Positions 52,683-62,714 of a stretch of DNA of 64,000 bases are shown one piece after another (position 1 is the first letter of the stretch; the number at the start of each line of letters is the position of its first letter). A program made the translations under genes and the position numbers. This DNA comes from JBNKHG01 sp050290225. Lineage in GTDB: Bacteria > Pseudomonadota > Gammaproteobacteria > Pseudomonadales > Cellvibrionaceae. Below the pieces are notes generated by a model. That model was not told the origin of the DNA, ran no database searches, and saw only the letters and a program-made list of their open reading frames with translations. The DNA lies in contig JBNKHG010000013.1 of assembly GCA_050290225.1 (NCBI GenBank), forward strand, positions 62,001 to 126,000. Reading direction: 5' to 3'.

Positions 52683-54950
52683 ATGTTAAGCAAGGACTTA
52701 GAAGTCACCCTAAATCTGGCCTTCAAGGGGGCCCGCTCCAAGCGTCATGAATTTATGACCGTGGAGCACCTTTTGCTGGCTTTGATTGATAACGAATCCG
52801 CCGCTAATGTTCTCAGGGCTTGTGGTGCAGACCTAAACAACCTGCGAAAAGACCTGATTGAATTTGTGGACTCCACAACGCCTTTAATACCTGAAAACGA
52901 TGCCGAACGGGAAACCCAGCCGACCCTGGGATTCCAGCGGGTATTGCAACGTGCGGTTTTTCATGTGCAGTCGTCTGGTAAAAAGGAGGTCACCGGCGCC
53001 AACGTCCTGGTGGCAATATTCAGTGAACAGGAAAGCCAGGCGGTCTACTACCTCAAGCAGCAAAGCATTGCTCGGATTGATGTCGTTAATTACATCACCC
53101 ACGGTATTTCCAAGGTGGCAGGCCATTCTGACCACGGTACTGATTCTGGTCACGAACAGCATGACGAGGAGACGATTGGTACAGAAGCACCTTCCCAGAG
53201 CCCGCTGGAAAGCTATTCCACCAACCTCAATGAGCAAGCGAAGTTAGGGCGAATCGACCCCCTGGTGGGCCGTGAGATCGAGCTGGAGCGGGTGAGTCAG
53301 ATTCTTACCCGTCGACGCAAAAACAACCCGCTTCTGGTGGGTGAGTCGGGCGTCGGGAAAACGGCTATTGCGGAGGGTTTGGCCAAACGAATCGTGGATG
53401 GTGAAGTGCCCGAGGTGCTTGAAAACAGTGTCGTCTATTCACTGGATTTGGGATCACTGCTGGCGGGAACCAAATACCGCGGTGATTTTGAAAAGCGCTT
53501 CAAAGGTATGCTGGCAGAACTGAAAAAACAGGATAATGCCATCCTGTTTATCGATGAAATTCATACCATTATCGGTGCCGGTGCCGCGTCGGGTGGTGTA
53601 ATGGATGCATCTAACCTGCTCAAGCCGCTACTCACCTCCGGTGACCTGCGCTGTATCGGTTCCACCACCTTCCAGGAATATCGCGGCATATTTGAAAAGG
53701 ACAGGGCGCTCTCACGGCGTTTTCAGAAGGTCGATATCAACGAACCCAATGTGGAAGATACTTACATGATACTCAAGGGGCTTAAGAGCCGCTTCGAGGA
53801 TCACCATAACCTGCGCTATACCGATACGGCCCTGAGAGCGGCTGCGGAACTGTCGGATCGCTACATCACCGAGCGCTACATGCCCGATAAGGCGATCGAT
53901 GTCATCGATGAGGCCGGCGCCTACCAGCAACTGCAACCGGTTGCCAAGCGCAAGAAGCTGATCGGCGTGGGTGACGTCGAGCAGATTGTTGCCAAAATCG
54001 CCCGTATTCCGCCGAAGAGTGTTTCGTCCTCCGATAGGGAACAGCTTCGCAAGCTGGATGAAAACCTCAAAATGGTGGTGTTTGGACAGGACGAGGCAAT
54101 CGACACCCTGACGACGGCCATCAAACTGTCTCGCGCCGGATTGAATGTGGCCGAGAAGCCCATTGGCTCCTTCCTGTTTGCAGGGCCGACAGGGGTAGGT
54201 AAAACCGAAGTGTGTAAACAGTTGGCGACCTCCATGGGCGTCGAACTGGTACGTTTCGACATGTCGGAATACATGGAGCGCCACACAGTGTCGCGTCTGA
54301 TCGGGGCGCCCCCGGGTTATGTCGGCTTTGATCAGGGCGGCTTACTGACCGATGCAGTGACAAAAAGCCCCCATTGCGTGGTGTTGCTGGACGAAATCGA
54401 AAAAGCCCATCCCGATGTCTTCAACCTGCTGTTGCAGGTGATGGATCACGGTACCCTAACGGATAACAACGGGCGCAAAGCCGATTTCCGCAATGTCATT
54501 CTGGTCATGACAACCAACGCCGGCGCGGAGATGATGAGCCGTCGCTCCATAGGCTTCACTAAACAGGACCACTCCACCGATGGTATGGAAGCTATCAAGA
54601 AAATGTTCACACCCGAATTCCGTAACCGGCTGGATGCCATAGTGCAGTTTGGTGCCCTAAGCATGGATGTGATCAAAACCGTGGTAGATAAATTCCTGAT
54701 TGAACTGCAGACCCAGCTGGATGAAAAGCATGTGGTGTTGGACGTCAGTGACGACGCCCGGGAATGGTTGGCTGTCAATGGTTACGACGAAAAAATGGGC
54801 GCCCGTCCCATGGCTCGGCTGATTCAGGAGAAGATCAAAAAGCCACTGGCCGAACAGGTGCTGTTTGGTGATCTTGCCGAGAATGGCGGCGTTGTGAACA
54901 TCGACATTTGCGAAGACGATATCGCCATTACAACGGAGGCAGCAGCCTAG
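52683..54950 (+). CDS. clpA: ATP-dependent Clp protease ATPase subunit ClpA
   Basis: A 755-residue double AAA+ unfoldase that partners ClpP. The N domain (residues 1-145) binds ClpS. Walker A motifs are GESGVGKTA (near 220) and GPTGVGKTE (near 500), with matching Walker B LFIDEIHTI and VLLDEIEKA. The IGL-type loop for ClpP binding would lie near RRSIGFTKQ (residue 620). Length matches E. coli ClpA (758). It is convergent with infA, 68 bases away. Confidence 0.97.
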   Translation: MLSKDLEVTLNLAFKGARSKRHEFMTVEHLLLALIDNESAANVLRACGADLNNLRKDLIEFVDSTTPLIPENDAERETQPTLGFQRVLQRAVFHVQSSGKKEVTGANVLVAIFSEQESQAVYYLKQQSIARIDVVNYITHGISKVAGHSDHGTDSGHEQHDEETIGTEAPSQSPLESYSTNLNEQAKLGRIDPLVGREIELERVSQILTRRRKNNPLLVGESGVGKTAIAEGLAKRIVDGEVPEVLENSVVYSLDLGSLLAGTKYRGDFEKRFKGMLAELKKQDNAILFIDEIHTIIGAGAASGGVMDASNLLKPLLTSGDLRCIGSTTFQEYRGIFEKDRALSRRFQKVDINEPNVEDTYMILKGLKSRFEDHHNLRYTDTALRAAAELSDRYITERYMPDKAIDVIDEAGAYQQLQPVAKRKKLIGVGDVEQIVAKIARIPPKSVSSSDREQLRKLDENLKMVVFGQDEAIDTLTTAIKLSRAGLNVAEKPIGSFLFAGPTGVGKTEVCKQLATSMGVELVRFDMSEYMERHTVSRLIGAPPGYVGFDQGGLLTDAVTKSPHCVVLLDEIEKAHPDVFNLLLQVMDHGTLTDNNGRKADFRNVILVMTTNAGAEMMSRRSIGFTKQDHSTDGMEAIKKMFTPEFRNRLDAIVQFGALSMDVIKTVVDKFLIELQTQLDEKHVVLDVSDDAREWLAVNGYDEKMGARPMARLIQEKIKKPLAEQVLFGDLAENGGVVNIDICEDDIAITTEAAA

Positions 54951-55018
54951 GTTGCCTCCATACTCATACCGTCAAATAGGGACTTGATCGCGCTTTAAGA
55001 CAGCGTGAAGGGCAGGTG

Positions 55019-55237
55019 TTAACGGGCGCGGTAGGTGATGCGACCCTTGCTGAGATCGTAGGGCGTCAATTCAACTTTTACCTTATCGCCAGTAAGAATA
55101 CGAATGTAGTTTTTGCGCATTTTTCCGGAGATATGCGCAGTCACGATGTGGCCGTTCTCCAGCTTGACTCGAAAGGTTGTATTCGGAAGGGTGTCAATGA
55201 CTTCGCCTTCCATTTCAATATGATCTTCTTTTGCCAT
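55019..55237 (-). CDS. infA: Translation initiation factor IF-1
   Basis: A 72-residue IF-1, an OB-fold protein that occupies the ribosomal A site in initiation. The sequence MAKEDHIEMEGEVIDTLPN is near-identical to other gammaproteobacterial IF-1. It is convergent with clpA, just as in E. coli, and is followed on the same strand by the transferase genes bpt and aat. Confidence 0.98.
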   Translation of the reverse strand: MAKEDHIEMEGEVIDTLPNTTFRVKLENGHIVTAHISGKMRKNYIRILTGDKVKVELTPYDLSKGRITYRAR

Positions 55238-55409
55238 TCGGCAGTTTCCTCAATAATTCTCTGGGGCTACAGGTCTCAGGGGAGGACCCCTATTTGAGCA
55301 GGCGTGAATTGTGCCCTAATTAGGCAGTGGAGCCAAGGGGAAAGGCGGCTAATTCCGGGGAATCGTGTATTTATTGAGCGTCAAATCAAAACGCGTCCTT
55401 GTGACAGCT

Positions 55410-56117
55410 TCACTTCAGCAGTTTCCATTCGCGATCGATCATCAATTCCAGCGGGCGATACTGGGTTTTGTAACTCATTTTTGCACACTTTTTGATCCAA
55501 TAACCCAAGTATAGGTGTTTTAATCCCAACTCACGCGCTTTGTTAATCTGGAAGAGAATCCCGAATACACCCAGGCTGCGGCGGCTTTCGTCAGGATTGA
55601 AATAGGTGTAAACCGCCGATAACCCTGTATCCATTTCGTCGCTAACGGCCACCGCCAGGAGTTGATCGCGCTCACGGAATTCAAAGTAGCGGGTTGCACC
55701 CCATTCACTGGTCAAAAAGGCGTCAAACTGTAACTTTGATGGCGGGTACATATCGCCATCGCTGTGACGCTCCGTTATATAACGTTCATAAAGATCGTAA
55801 TACTCCATGGTGCTGATGCTGTTGACCTGTTTGACTGATAAGTCCTGGTTTCGATGCCAGCAGCGCCGTTGTTGACGGTTGGGTTTGAATTTGTCGACTG
55901 GGATGCGCGCGGGGATACAGGCCCGGCAGGTGGCGCAGTGGGGGCGATAGAGGTGGGCGCCACTGCGGCGAAAGCCGATTTCTGACAGTCGGCTGTACAG
56001 ATGGACGTCCACTTCTGCTGTGGGGTCGACAAATATCGTGGTGGCTTCCTGGTCTTCCAGGTAGCTACAGGTATGTGGATGCGTGGCAAACAGCCTGATA
56101 CTGGATAAATCCGTCAC
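55410..56117 (-). CDS. bpt: Aspartate/glutamate leucyltransferase Bpt
   Basis: A 235-residue Ate1-like aminoacyltransferase. Bacterial Bpt adds Leu to N-terminal Asp or Glu, creating a primary N-degron read by ClpS. The N-terminal TCSYLEDQEATTIFVDP and the Cys cluster HCATCRACIPARIPV are diagnostic. It lies six bases after aat on the same strand, and four genes from clpS-clpA, grouping makers and reader of the degron. Confidence 0.93.
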   Translation of the reverse strand: MTDLSSIRLFATHPHTCSYLEDQEATTIFVDPTAEVDVHLYSRLSEIGFRRSGAHLYRPHCATCRACIPARIPVDKFKPNRQQRRCWHRNQDLSVKQVNSISTMEYYDLYERYITERHSDGDMYPPSKLQFDAFLTSEWGATRYFEFRERDQLLAVAVSDEMDTGLSAVYTYFNPDESRRSLGVFGILFQINKARELGLKHLYLGYWIKKCAKMSYKTQYRPLELMIDREWKLLK

Positions 56118-56123
56118 AACAAT

Positions 56124-56858
56124 CTACTGGTAAGAATAGGTTAAGCGCCAGTGTTTCTGCAGGTTGGTCTCTTCTTTGCTAACGCTAAATATCCTGTCTC
56201 TCTTTATATAGTTTATCAGCAATTGTTGAAATTGATGGCGGGGAATTTCACAGGCGCCGAGGCTGTTCAAATGATCGCTGCTGACCTGGCAGTCAATCAG
56301 TTGAAAACCCCATTGCTCGAGTTGCCCGACCAGGTGTACAAAAGCCACCTTGGAGGCATCAGTGACTCGACTGAACATGGACTCGCCAAAAAATACCTTG
56401 TCCAAGGCGATACCATAAAGACCGCCAACCAGGTGTTCGCCCTGCCAGGCTTCCACGGAATGGGCGACACCCCGTCGATGGAGTTCGCAATAGGCATCTT
56501 TCATCTCGGCTGTAATCCAGGTGCCTTCGGTGTATTCCCTTGCCTCGGAACAGGCGTCGATCACTTCGCGAAAGTGGGTGTCGGCCGTGATACGGAAGGG
56601 GGCCTTGCGCAAGGTTTTGCGCAGACTACGGGAGATGTGGAGGTCGCCCGGCAGCAATACGGCGCGCGGACTTGGGGTCCACCAAAGGATGGGCTGACCC
56701 TCTTCATACCAAGGGAAAATCCCCTGGCAATAGGCATCGATCAGCCGCTCGCTGCTGAGGTCCCCGCCCGCCGCCAGAAGCCCGTTGGGAGTCTCCAGCG
56801 CCGAATCCGGGGAGGGGAACCAAATCTCCTCAGAATCCAGCCAGGGGATTTGGGTCAT
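56124..56858 (-). CDS. aat: Leucyl/phenylalanyl-tRNA-protein transferase Aat
   Basis: A 244-residue transferase adding Leu or Phe to N-terminal Lys or Arg. The motif FPSPDSALETPNGLLAAGGDL and FPWYEEGQPILWWTPSPRAV are characteristic. It starts eight bases after trxB ends, on the same strand, and leads into bpt. Together with bpt it feeds N-degrons to ClpS-ClpAP. Length equals the family norm. Confidence 0.96.
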   Translation of the reverse strand: MTQIPWLDSEEIWFPSPDSALETPNGLLAAGGDLSSERLIDAYCQGIFPWYEEGQPILWWTPSPRAVLLPGDLHISRSLRKTLRKAPFRITADTHFREVIDACSEAREYTEGTWITAEMKDAYCELHRRGVAHSVEAWQGEHLVGGLYGIALDKVFFGESMFSRVTDASKVAFVHLVGQLEQWGFQLIDCQVSSDHLNSLGACEIPRHQFQQLLINYIKRDRIFSVSKEETNLQKHWRLTYSYQ

Positions 56859-56866
56859 AGGGCGGA

Positions 56867-57817
56867 TTAGCCCAGATCGTCGAGGAATTTTTCCGCATCC
56901 AGGGCCGCCATACAGCCGGCCCCCGCGGAGGTAACCGCCTGGCGGTAGACGTGGTCACCCACGTCTCCGGCAGCAAATACACCGGGTGTACTGGTGCCGG
57001 TGGCATTGCCTTCCAGACCGCTGTTGACCACGATGTAGCCATCCCGCATTTCAAGTTGTCCCTGAAAAATATCGGTATTGGGTTTATGGCCAATGGCGAT
57101 AAATACCCCCTGAACGTCAATCTCGCTGGTGGATCCGTCTTTGGTGCTCTTGACCCGCAGCCCGGTAACTCCGGCATCATCGCCCAGGACTTCATCGAGG
57201 GTGCTATCCCAGAGTATGCGGATATTGCCGTTCTCGACTTTGTCAAACAGCTTCTTTTGCAGGATTTTTTCGGCCCGCAGGGCGTCGCGTCGGTGAATCA
57301 GGGTGACTTCACCACAGATATTTGACAAGTAAAGGGCTTCCTCCACTGCGGTATTGCCTCCGCCCACCACCGCCACCTTCTGGTCGCGATAGAAAAAGCC
57401 GTCACAAGTGGCGCAAGCACTGACACCGCGTCCCATAAACGCCTGTTCTGAAGGCAGTCCCAGATACTGAGCGGAGGCACCGGTGGCGATAATCAGAGCG
57501 TCACAGGTATAGGTGTTGGAGCCCTTAAGGGTGAAAGGACGCTGACTCAGATCCGCTTCGTGTATATGGTCAAAGATGACATCGGTGTCAAAACGCTCGG
57601 CGTGCTGCTGCATCTGGACCATCAGGTCCGGCCCTTGCAGATCGGGTATACCACCCGGCCAATTTTCAACGTCTGTCGTGGTGGTGAGCTGTCCACCCTG
57701 TTGCATGCCGGTAATCACCACCGGGCTGAGGTTGGCGCGGGCGGCGTAGATGGCCGCCGTGTAACCAGCGGGGCCCGAGCCCAGGATAATCAAACGGTGG
57801 TGCTGTACTTCACTCAT
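56867..57817 (-). CDS. trxB: Thioredoxin reductase
   Basis: A 316-residue low-molecular-weight thioredoxin reductase. FAD- and NADPH-binding loops are ILGSGPAGYTAA and VVGGGNTAVEEA, with redox Cys135/Cys138 in SACATCDG. It is the electron source for thioredoxin-dependent enzymes, including the peroxiredoxin and CysH in this window. It leads the trxB-aat-bpt group on the minus strand and diverges from ftsK. Confidence 0.97.
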   Translation of the reverse strand: MSEVQHHRLIILGSGPAGYTAAIYAARANLSPVVITGMQQGGQLTTTTDVENWPGGIPDLQGPDLMVQMQQHAERFDTDVIFDHIHEADLSQRPFTLKGSNTYTCDALIIATGASAQYLGLPSEQAFMGRGVSACATCDGFFYRDQKVAVVGGGNTAVEEALYLSNICGEVTLIHRRDALRAEKILQKKLFDKVENGNIRILWDSTLDEVLGDDAGVTGLRVKSTKDGSTSEIDVQGVFIAIGHKPNTDIFQGQLEMRDGYIVVNSGLEGNATGTSTPGVFAAGDVGDHVYRQAVTSAGAGCMAALDAEKFLDDLG

Positions 57818-58262
57818 GGCGATGTCCTGTTGATTTGCTTACGTGTCATTCGGTGTGGCTTATTCCGTTGCTGCCGTATCGGGTCGGCTCTTCTGGTACA
57901 GTTGCGGACTTGCTACTCGTCCGGAGGCCAGCCGGTATAAGGCGCTCCGTACTGGCCAACAATTGTTCACAGGGATAAGCCCTTGAAATTCAGATGCTTA
58001 GGCAGGCGGCTATGATAAGTGAATCCATAAAGGCTAGCAAAATTGTATGCCACTATTTATTGAATTGAGTGAATTTATCAATTCCTGCAATGGTAACTAT
58101 TTCCGGCGGCTTTTCGTCTTGTGATGTATTACGCCAAAAAAGTTGTCTAAGCGGCTGAATCCGCTAGAAAAATAGGTGTCAGTCATTACAATAGACACGA
58201 ACCATAATTAGGCGCCGAGCGCCGGAATTCGCATCTCTTTTCCTAATTTAGGGACCCGATGG
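57818..58262. other. 445-base gap between trxB and ftsK
   Basis: In E. coli lrp lies here; no such gene is present. The gap holds a perfect dyad GAATTGA-N9-TCAATTC (58062-58084) and an AGCGG/CCGCT hairpin near 58150. A possible -10 TACAAT lies near 58188 without a good -35. It should contain the divergent trxB and ftsK promoters. No gene or RNA was recognised. Confidence 0.5.
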
Positions 58263-60620
58263 GTGAAATCAAGTAATAGTTCAAACGCTGCCGTTGGCGG
58301 TGGCGAGCCGGCACATGGAGCGAAGCTCCTGGTTCGAATGCTGAAAGAGGGGGCTCTGATCGGCCTGGTGGCGGCTTGTGTCTACCTTTTGATGGCGCTG
58401 TTTTCCTATAGTCCGGACGACCCGGGCTGGTCAAGGACTGGCATCAGCGACAATCTCCATAATGCCGGCGGTCCGGCAGGGGCCTGGCTGGCCGATGTTT
58501 TCTTCTCCCTGTTCGGTTATCTGGCTTATTTGTTCCCCGTGATGCTTGCCTACCGGGCCTGGCTGGTATTTCGGGAGCGCGAACTCTCCCGTGGCTTTGA
58601 TCCCGTGTTGTTAGGGCTGCGGACTGTGGGACTGGTGCTGGTTATGGTCGCGGGTACAGGCCTGGCGGCATTGCACTACGAGTCGACCGTTGCAAACCTA
58701 CCTTTCTCCAATGGCGGTCTACTCGGGGCTTCTGTGGCCAATGGCGTGGAGTCGGCGTTTAGCTTTGTTGGCGGGACTTTGATGTTACTGGCTGTTTTCC
58801 TCTTCGGCTTGACCATCTTTATCGATTTGTCCTGGCTTGCGCTGATGGACGAAACCGGGCGTTTAACCCTGTTGATTATCGATCGTACCGGTTTTTGGTT
58901 TGCCCAGCAGCGCCGCCGTCAACAGGAAAGGAAACAGGCCCGGGAATCCCAAAAGCTCCGCCAGGTCGCCATCGAAAAACAGGTGAAAGCTGAAGCGACG
59001 CGGACACCGCCCAAAATCGCGCCGCCCCCCAAAAAGCCCAAACCCAGTCCACGGCTGGAACAGGAGAAACAAGCCACCCTGTTCGATGCGCCAGTGGTTG
59101 GGGAACTGCCCCAGTTGAGTCTGTTGGACCCGTCGGACAAGCAGGATGGCAAGGGCTATTCCAAAGAATCACTGGAGGCGATGTCCAAGCTTCTGGAGTT
59201 GAAACTGAAGGACTTCGGCATCGTTGCGGAAGTGGTCTCTGTATTGCCGGGTCCGGTAGTCACCCGCTTTGAATTGCAACCGGCACCCGGGGTAAAAGTC
59301 AGCCGTATTACCAACCTGGCCAAAGACCTGGCGCGCTCACTTGCTGTGATCAGTGTGCGGGTAGTAGAGGTGATACCGGGAAAATCCGTGGTGGGCATCG
59401 AAATCCCCAACGAGCATCGCGAGATCGTGCGCTTGAGCGAGGTGTTGTCATCGGCAGCCTATGACAATGCAAAATCGCCGCTCAGTATCGCCATGGGACA
59501 TGATATCGCAGGCGAACCCGTGGTGGCGGATATCGCCAAAATGCCGCATTTGTTGGTGGCGGGTACCACCGGTTCCGGTAAATCTGTGGGCGTCAACACC
59601 ATGCTGTTGAGCCTGTTGTACAAAGCCACGCCCAAAGAAGTGCGCTTGATTCTGGTTGACCCGAAAATGCTGGAACTGTCCGTCTATGAGGGCATTCCAC
59701 ATTTGCTGACACCTGTTATTACCGATATGAAGGACGCCGCCAACGGTCTGCGTTGGAGTGTCGGAGAAATGGAGCGCCGATACAAACTCATGGCGGCGCT
59801 CGGCGTGCGAAACCTGGCCGGTTTTAACCGCAAGGTGGAGGAGGGGATCAAGTCGGGCAACCCCCTCAAGGACCCGCTTTGGAAACCCGAAGAGCACTAT
59901 GAACCGGGCGAAGAAGAGGCCACTCCACCAGACTTGGAAACCCTGCCGTCGATTGTGATCGTCATCGACGAATTTGCCGACATGATGATGATCGTCGGCA
60001 AGAAGGTGGAGCAGTTGATAGCCCGTATTGCCCAGAAAGCCCGTGCCGCAGGTATTCACCTGGTATTGGCAACCCAGCGCCCCTCGGTGGATGTTATTAC
60101 CGGCCTGATCAAGGCCAACGTACCCACGCGTATGGCGTTCCAGGTATCCTCGAAGGTGGATTCACGCACCATCCTCGACCAGGGCGGTGCCGAACAACTG
60201 CTGGGGCATGGTGATATGCTCTATCTGCCGCCCGGCACCAGCGTCCCGATTCGCGTGCACGGCGCCTTTGTGGACGACCACGAAGTGCACAAAGTCGTTC
60301 AGGATTGGAAGCGTCGAGGGGAGCCCAATTACCTGGAGGGCGTTGTGGATGAGAGTACCAACAGCATTCCGGTACCCGGTATTGCGACCGAGGGGGATGA
60401 AGAGGGTGGCGACAGTGAGTCAGATGCGCTGTACGATCAAGCGGTGGCTATTGTCACCGAATCGCGTAAAGCTTCTATATCATCCGTCCAGCGACGCCTG
60501 CGCATCGGTTACAACCGGGCTGCACGCCTGATCGAAGCCATGGAGGCTGCCGGGGTGGTCAGCGAAATGGGATCAAACGGAAATCGGGAAGTTCTGGCAC
60601 CACCGCCGCCGAAAAACTGA
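58263..60620 (+). CDS. ftsK: DNA translocase FtsK
   Basis: A 785-residue division protein. Four N-terminal membrane helices (about residues 23-185) anchor it at the septum, a short linker (about 205-285) follows, then the motor with Walker A GTTGSGKSVGVN (near 432) and Walker B IVIVIDEFADMM, and a C-terminal gamma winged helix that reads polar KOPS DNA. It pumps chromosome ends and activates XerCD. The start is GTG; the ATG at 58259 is out of frame. At 785 residues the linker is far shorter than in E. coli (1329), as in Pseudomonas. Confidence 0.96.
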   Translation: MKSSNSSNAAVGGGEPAHGAKLLVRMLKEGALIGLVAACVYLLMALFSYSPDDPGWSRTGISDNLHNAGGPAGAWLADVFFSLFGYLAYLFPVMLAYRAWLVFRERELSRGFDPVLLGLRTVGLVLVMVAGTGLAALHYESTVANLPFSNGGLLGASVANGVESAFSFVGGTLMLLAVFLFGLTIFIDLSWLALMDETGRLTLLIIDRTGFWFAQQRRRQQERKQARESQKLRQVAIEKQVKAEATRTPPKIAPPPKKPKPSPRLEQEKQATLFDAPVVGELPQLSLLDPSDKQDGKGYSKESLEAMSKLLELKLKDFGIVAEVVSVLPGPVVTRFELQPAPGVKVSRITNLAKDLARSLAVISVRVVEVIPGKSVVGIEIPNEHREIVRLSEVLSSAAYDNAKSPLSIAMGHDIAGEPVVADIAKMPHLLVAGTTGSGKSVGVNTMLLSLLYKATPKEVRLILVDPKMLELSVYEGIPHLLTPVITDMKDAANGLRWSVGEMERRYKLMAALGVRNLAGFNRKVEEGIKSGNPLKDPLWKPEEHYEPGEEEATPPDLETLPSIVIVIDEFADMMMIVGKKVEQLIARIAQKARAAGIHLVLATQRPSVDVITGLIKANVPTRMAFQVSSKVDSRTILDQGGAEQLLGHGDMLYLPPGTSVPIRVHGAFVDDHEVHKVVQDWKRRGEPNYLEGVVDESTNSIPVPGIATEGDEEGGDSESDALYDQAVAIVTESRKASISSVQRRLRIGYNRAARLIEAMEAAGVVSEMGSNGNREVLAPPPPKN

Positions 60621-60643
60621 TCGACTTTTAATAGGAAAATATC

Positions 60644-61318
60644 TTGGCTCTCGCACTCAATCTTAAACACCTGCCGGTATCCCTGTGGTTGCTGATAATC
60701 CTGTCTTTATCCGCGGCAGTTCACGCAGAGCCGCAAACAGCGACCGCCCATGCCGATGCCTTGGCGCTGCAATCCCTGCTCGGGAAACTGGATAACCTGT
60801 CCGGTACTTTTACCCAGACCCTCAAAGACCGGGACGGAGAATTACTGCAGGAGAGTCGCGGCAGTTTCTCAATGCAGCGACCGGGAAAGTTTCGTTGGCA
60901 CACACTGACGCCGTTTGAACAACTGCTGGTGTGCGATCAAAAGACACTCTGGCTATACGACCCGGATCTGGAGCAGGTGACCATTCGCGCCTTTGACGGT
61001 CAACTGCAGCAAACACCGGCGCTGCTACTGAGCGGTGGCCTGGGGGAATTGGTACAGAATTATCACATTACACGCCTCGACAAAGGCAGCGACAGACCGT
61101 CCTTCCAGCTGATTCCCAGAGCGGAAGAGCCGTTGTTCGTTGCCTTGGAATTGAGCTTTAACGGGGGACTGTTGTCCGGAATGCGAATCATGGATAGCCT
61201 GGGGCAGGAAACGAATTTTGCCTTGGGCGGTTTGGAGGCCAATACGCGTCTGGATGACAGCCAGTTCAGTTTCGAAGCCCCGCCCGGTACCGATGTCTTG
61301 ATCGACGAACAGTCCTGA
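60644..61318 (+). CDS. lolA: Outer-membrane lipoprotein carrier protein LolA
   Basis: A 224-residue periplasmic chaperone moving lipoproteins from LolCDE to LolB. The start is TTG at 60644 with AGGAAA before it; a signal peptide ends near residue 28 (AVHA). The mature part shows FTQTLKDRDGELLQESRGSF and PGKFRWH, both typical LolA strands. It follows ftsK by 23 bases and precedes rarA by 13, as in E. coli. Confidence 0.94.
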   Translation: MALALNLKHLPVSLWLLIILSLSAAVHAEPQTATAHADALALQSLLGKLDNLSGTFTQTLKDRDGELLQESRGSFSMQRPGKFRWHTLTPFEQLLVCDQKTLWLYDPDLEQVTIRAFDGQLQQTPALLLSGGLGELVQNYHITRLDKGSDRPSFQLIPRAEEPLFVALELSFNGGLLSGMRIMDSLGQETNFALGGLEANTRLDDSQFSFEAPPGTDVLIDEQS

Positions 61319-61331
61319 GTTTCCTGCCCCT

Positions 61332-62714
61332 ATGAGTGATCTTTTCAGTCAGGTGCAGAGTGGTTACCAGCCGCTCGCAGCGAGAATGCGTCCGCGCAAT
61401 CTTGATGACTATATTGGCCAGGAGCATTTGCTGGCGGCGGGCAAACCCCTGCGCGAAGCGATAGAGAAAGGCCAGCTCCACTCGATGGTGTTTTGGGGGC
61501 CGCCGGGTGTGGGAAAAACCTCGCTGGCGCGTATGCTGGCGGACCAGGCCGATGCCCGCTTCGAAACCCTCTCAGCGGTACTGGCGGGCGTCAAGGAGAT
61601 TCGTGAGGCGGTGGCGATCGCCAAACAGGAACGTAGCATGGGTGGGCGCCAGACCATCCTGTTTGTCGACGAAGTTCACCGTTTTAACAAGGCGCAACAG
61701 GATGCGTTTCTGCCCTACGTGGAGGACGGGACCTTTATCTTTATTGGCGCCACCACTGAAAACCCTTCGTTTGAACTCAATAATGCTCTCCTGTCCCGGT
61801 GCCGGGTTTATGTGCTTCGCGGTCTGGGTGAGGCACAATTGTGCCAGGTCATGGAACAGGCTTTAAGTGACACCGAACGTGGTCTCGGGCAACGCTCGCT
61901 GATGCTCAGTGATGAGGTCAAAAAACAACTCGCCTATGCCGCCGATGGTGATGCCCGCAAGTGCCTCAACCTGTTGGAGATCGCCTCGGACCTCGCCGAT
62001 GAGGTGGACGGCGCTTTTTACATAGACGAGAGTGTATTGGAAGAGGTCCTGGCAGGGGATGTGCGCCGATTTGATAAGGGCGGAGATCAGTTCTATGACC
62101 AAATCTCCGCGTTGCACAAAGCGGTACGAGGATCGTCGCCGGATGGGGCGCTTTACTGGTTGGCCCGTATGCTCGACGGCGGCTGTGACCCTTTGTATAT
62201 TGCCCGCCGTGTGGTGCGCATGGCCAGTGAGGATATTGGCAACGCTGATCCCCGCGGCCTGCAAATCGCCCTTAGTGCCTGGGATACCCAGGAAAGGCTG
62301 GGCAGCCCGGAGGGTGAGCTGGCCATCGCCCAGGCTGTGGCTTATTTGGCGGCGGCACCCAAGAGCAATGCCGTGTATAATGCCTTCAATCGCGTACTGG
62401 CGGATGTCAAGCAACTTCCCAGCTACGAGGTGCCACTGCACCTGCGCAATGCGCCGACGAAATTGATGAAGGCGCTGGACTACGGGGCTGAATACCGATA
62501 CGCCCATGATGAACCGGGCGGTTATGCAGCCGGCGAAAATTACCTGCCAGAAGCGATTGCTGAACGGCAGTACTATTTTCCGGTGAAGAGGGGGTTAGAG
62601 GTCAAAATCCGGGAAAAGCTGGCGCATTTTCGCCAACTGGATCAGGCCAGCGAGTTTCAACGCTACAGCGGTAGCGCCAGCAATACTAACACTGGGGATC
62701 AGGATAAAACTTAA
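61332..62714 (+). CDS. rarA: Replication-associated recombination protein RarA (MgsA)
   Basis: A 460-residue AAA+ ATPase related to clamp loaders, acting at stalled replication forks. RPRNLDDYIGQEHLL, the Walker A WGPPGVGKTS and Walker B LFVDEVHRFNKAQQD are clear, and the C-terminal tetramerisation domain is present (NAPTKLMKALDYG). It overlaps crcB by one base (TAATG), so the two are translated together. Confidence 0.96.
   Translation: MSDLFSQVQSGYQPLAARMRPRNLDDYIGQEHLLAAGKPLREAIEKGQLHSMVFWGPPGVGKTSLARMLADQADARFETLSAVLAGVKEIREAVAIAKQERSMGGRQTILFVDEVHRFNKAQQDAFLPYVEDGTFIFIGATTENPSFELNNALLSRCRVYVLRGLGEAQLCQVMEQALSDTERGLGQRSLMLSDEVKKQLAYAADGDARKCLNLLEIASDLADEVDGAFYIDESVLEEVLAGDVRRFDKGGDQFYDQISALHKAVRGSSPDGALYWLARMLDGGCDPLYIARRVVRMASEDIGNADPRGLQIALSAWDTQERLGSPEGELAIAQAVAYLAAAPKSNAVYNAFNRVLADVKQLPSYEVPLHLRNAPTKLMKALDYGAEYRYAHDEPGGYAAGENYLPEAIAERQYYFPVKRGLEVKIREKLAHFRQLDQASEFQRYSGSASNTNTGDQDKT

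Noticed and set aside
62650..62713. Fluoride riboswitch before crcB
   Set aside because: crcB overlaps the rarA stop codon, leaving no leader in which such an element could lie.
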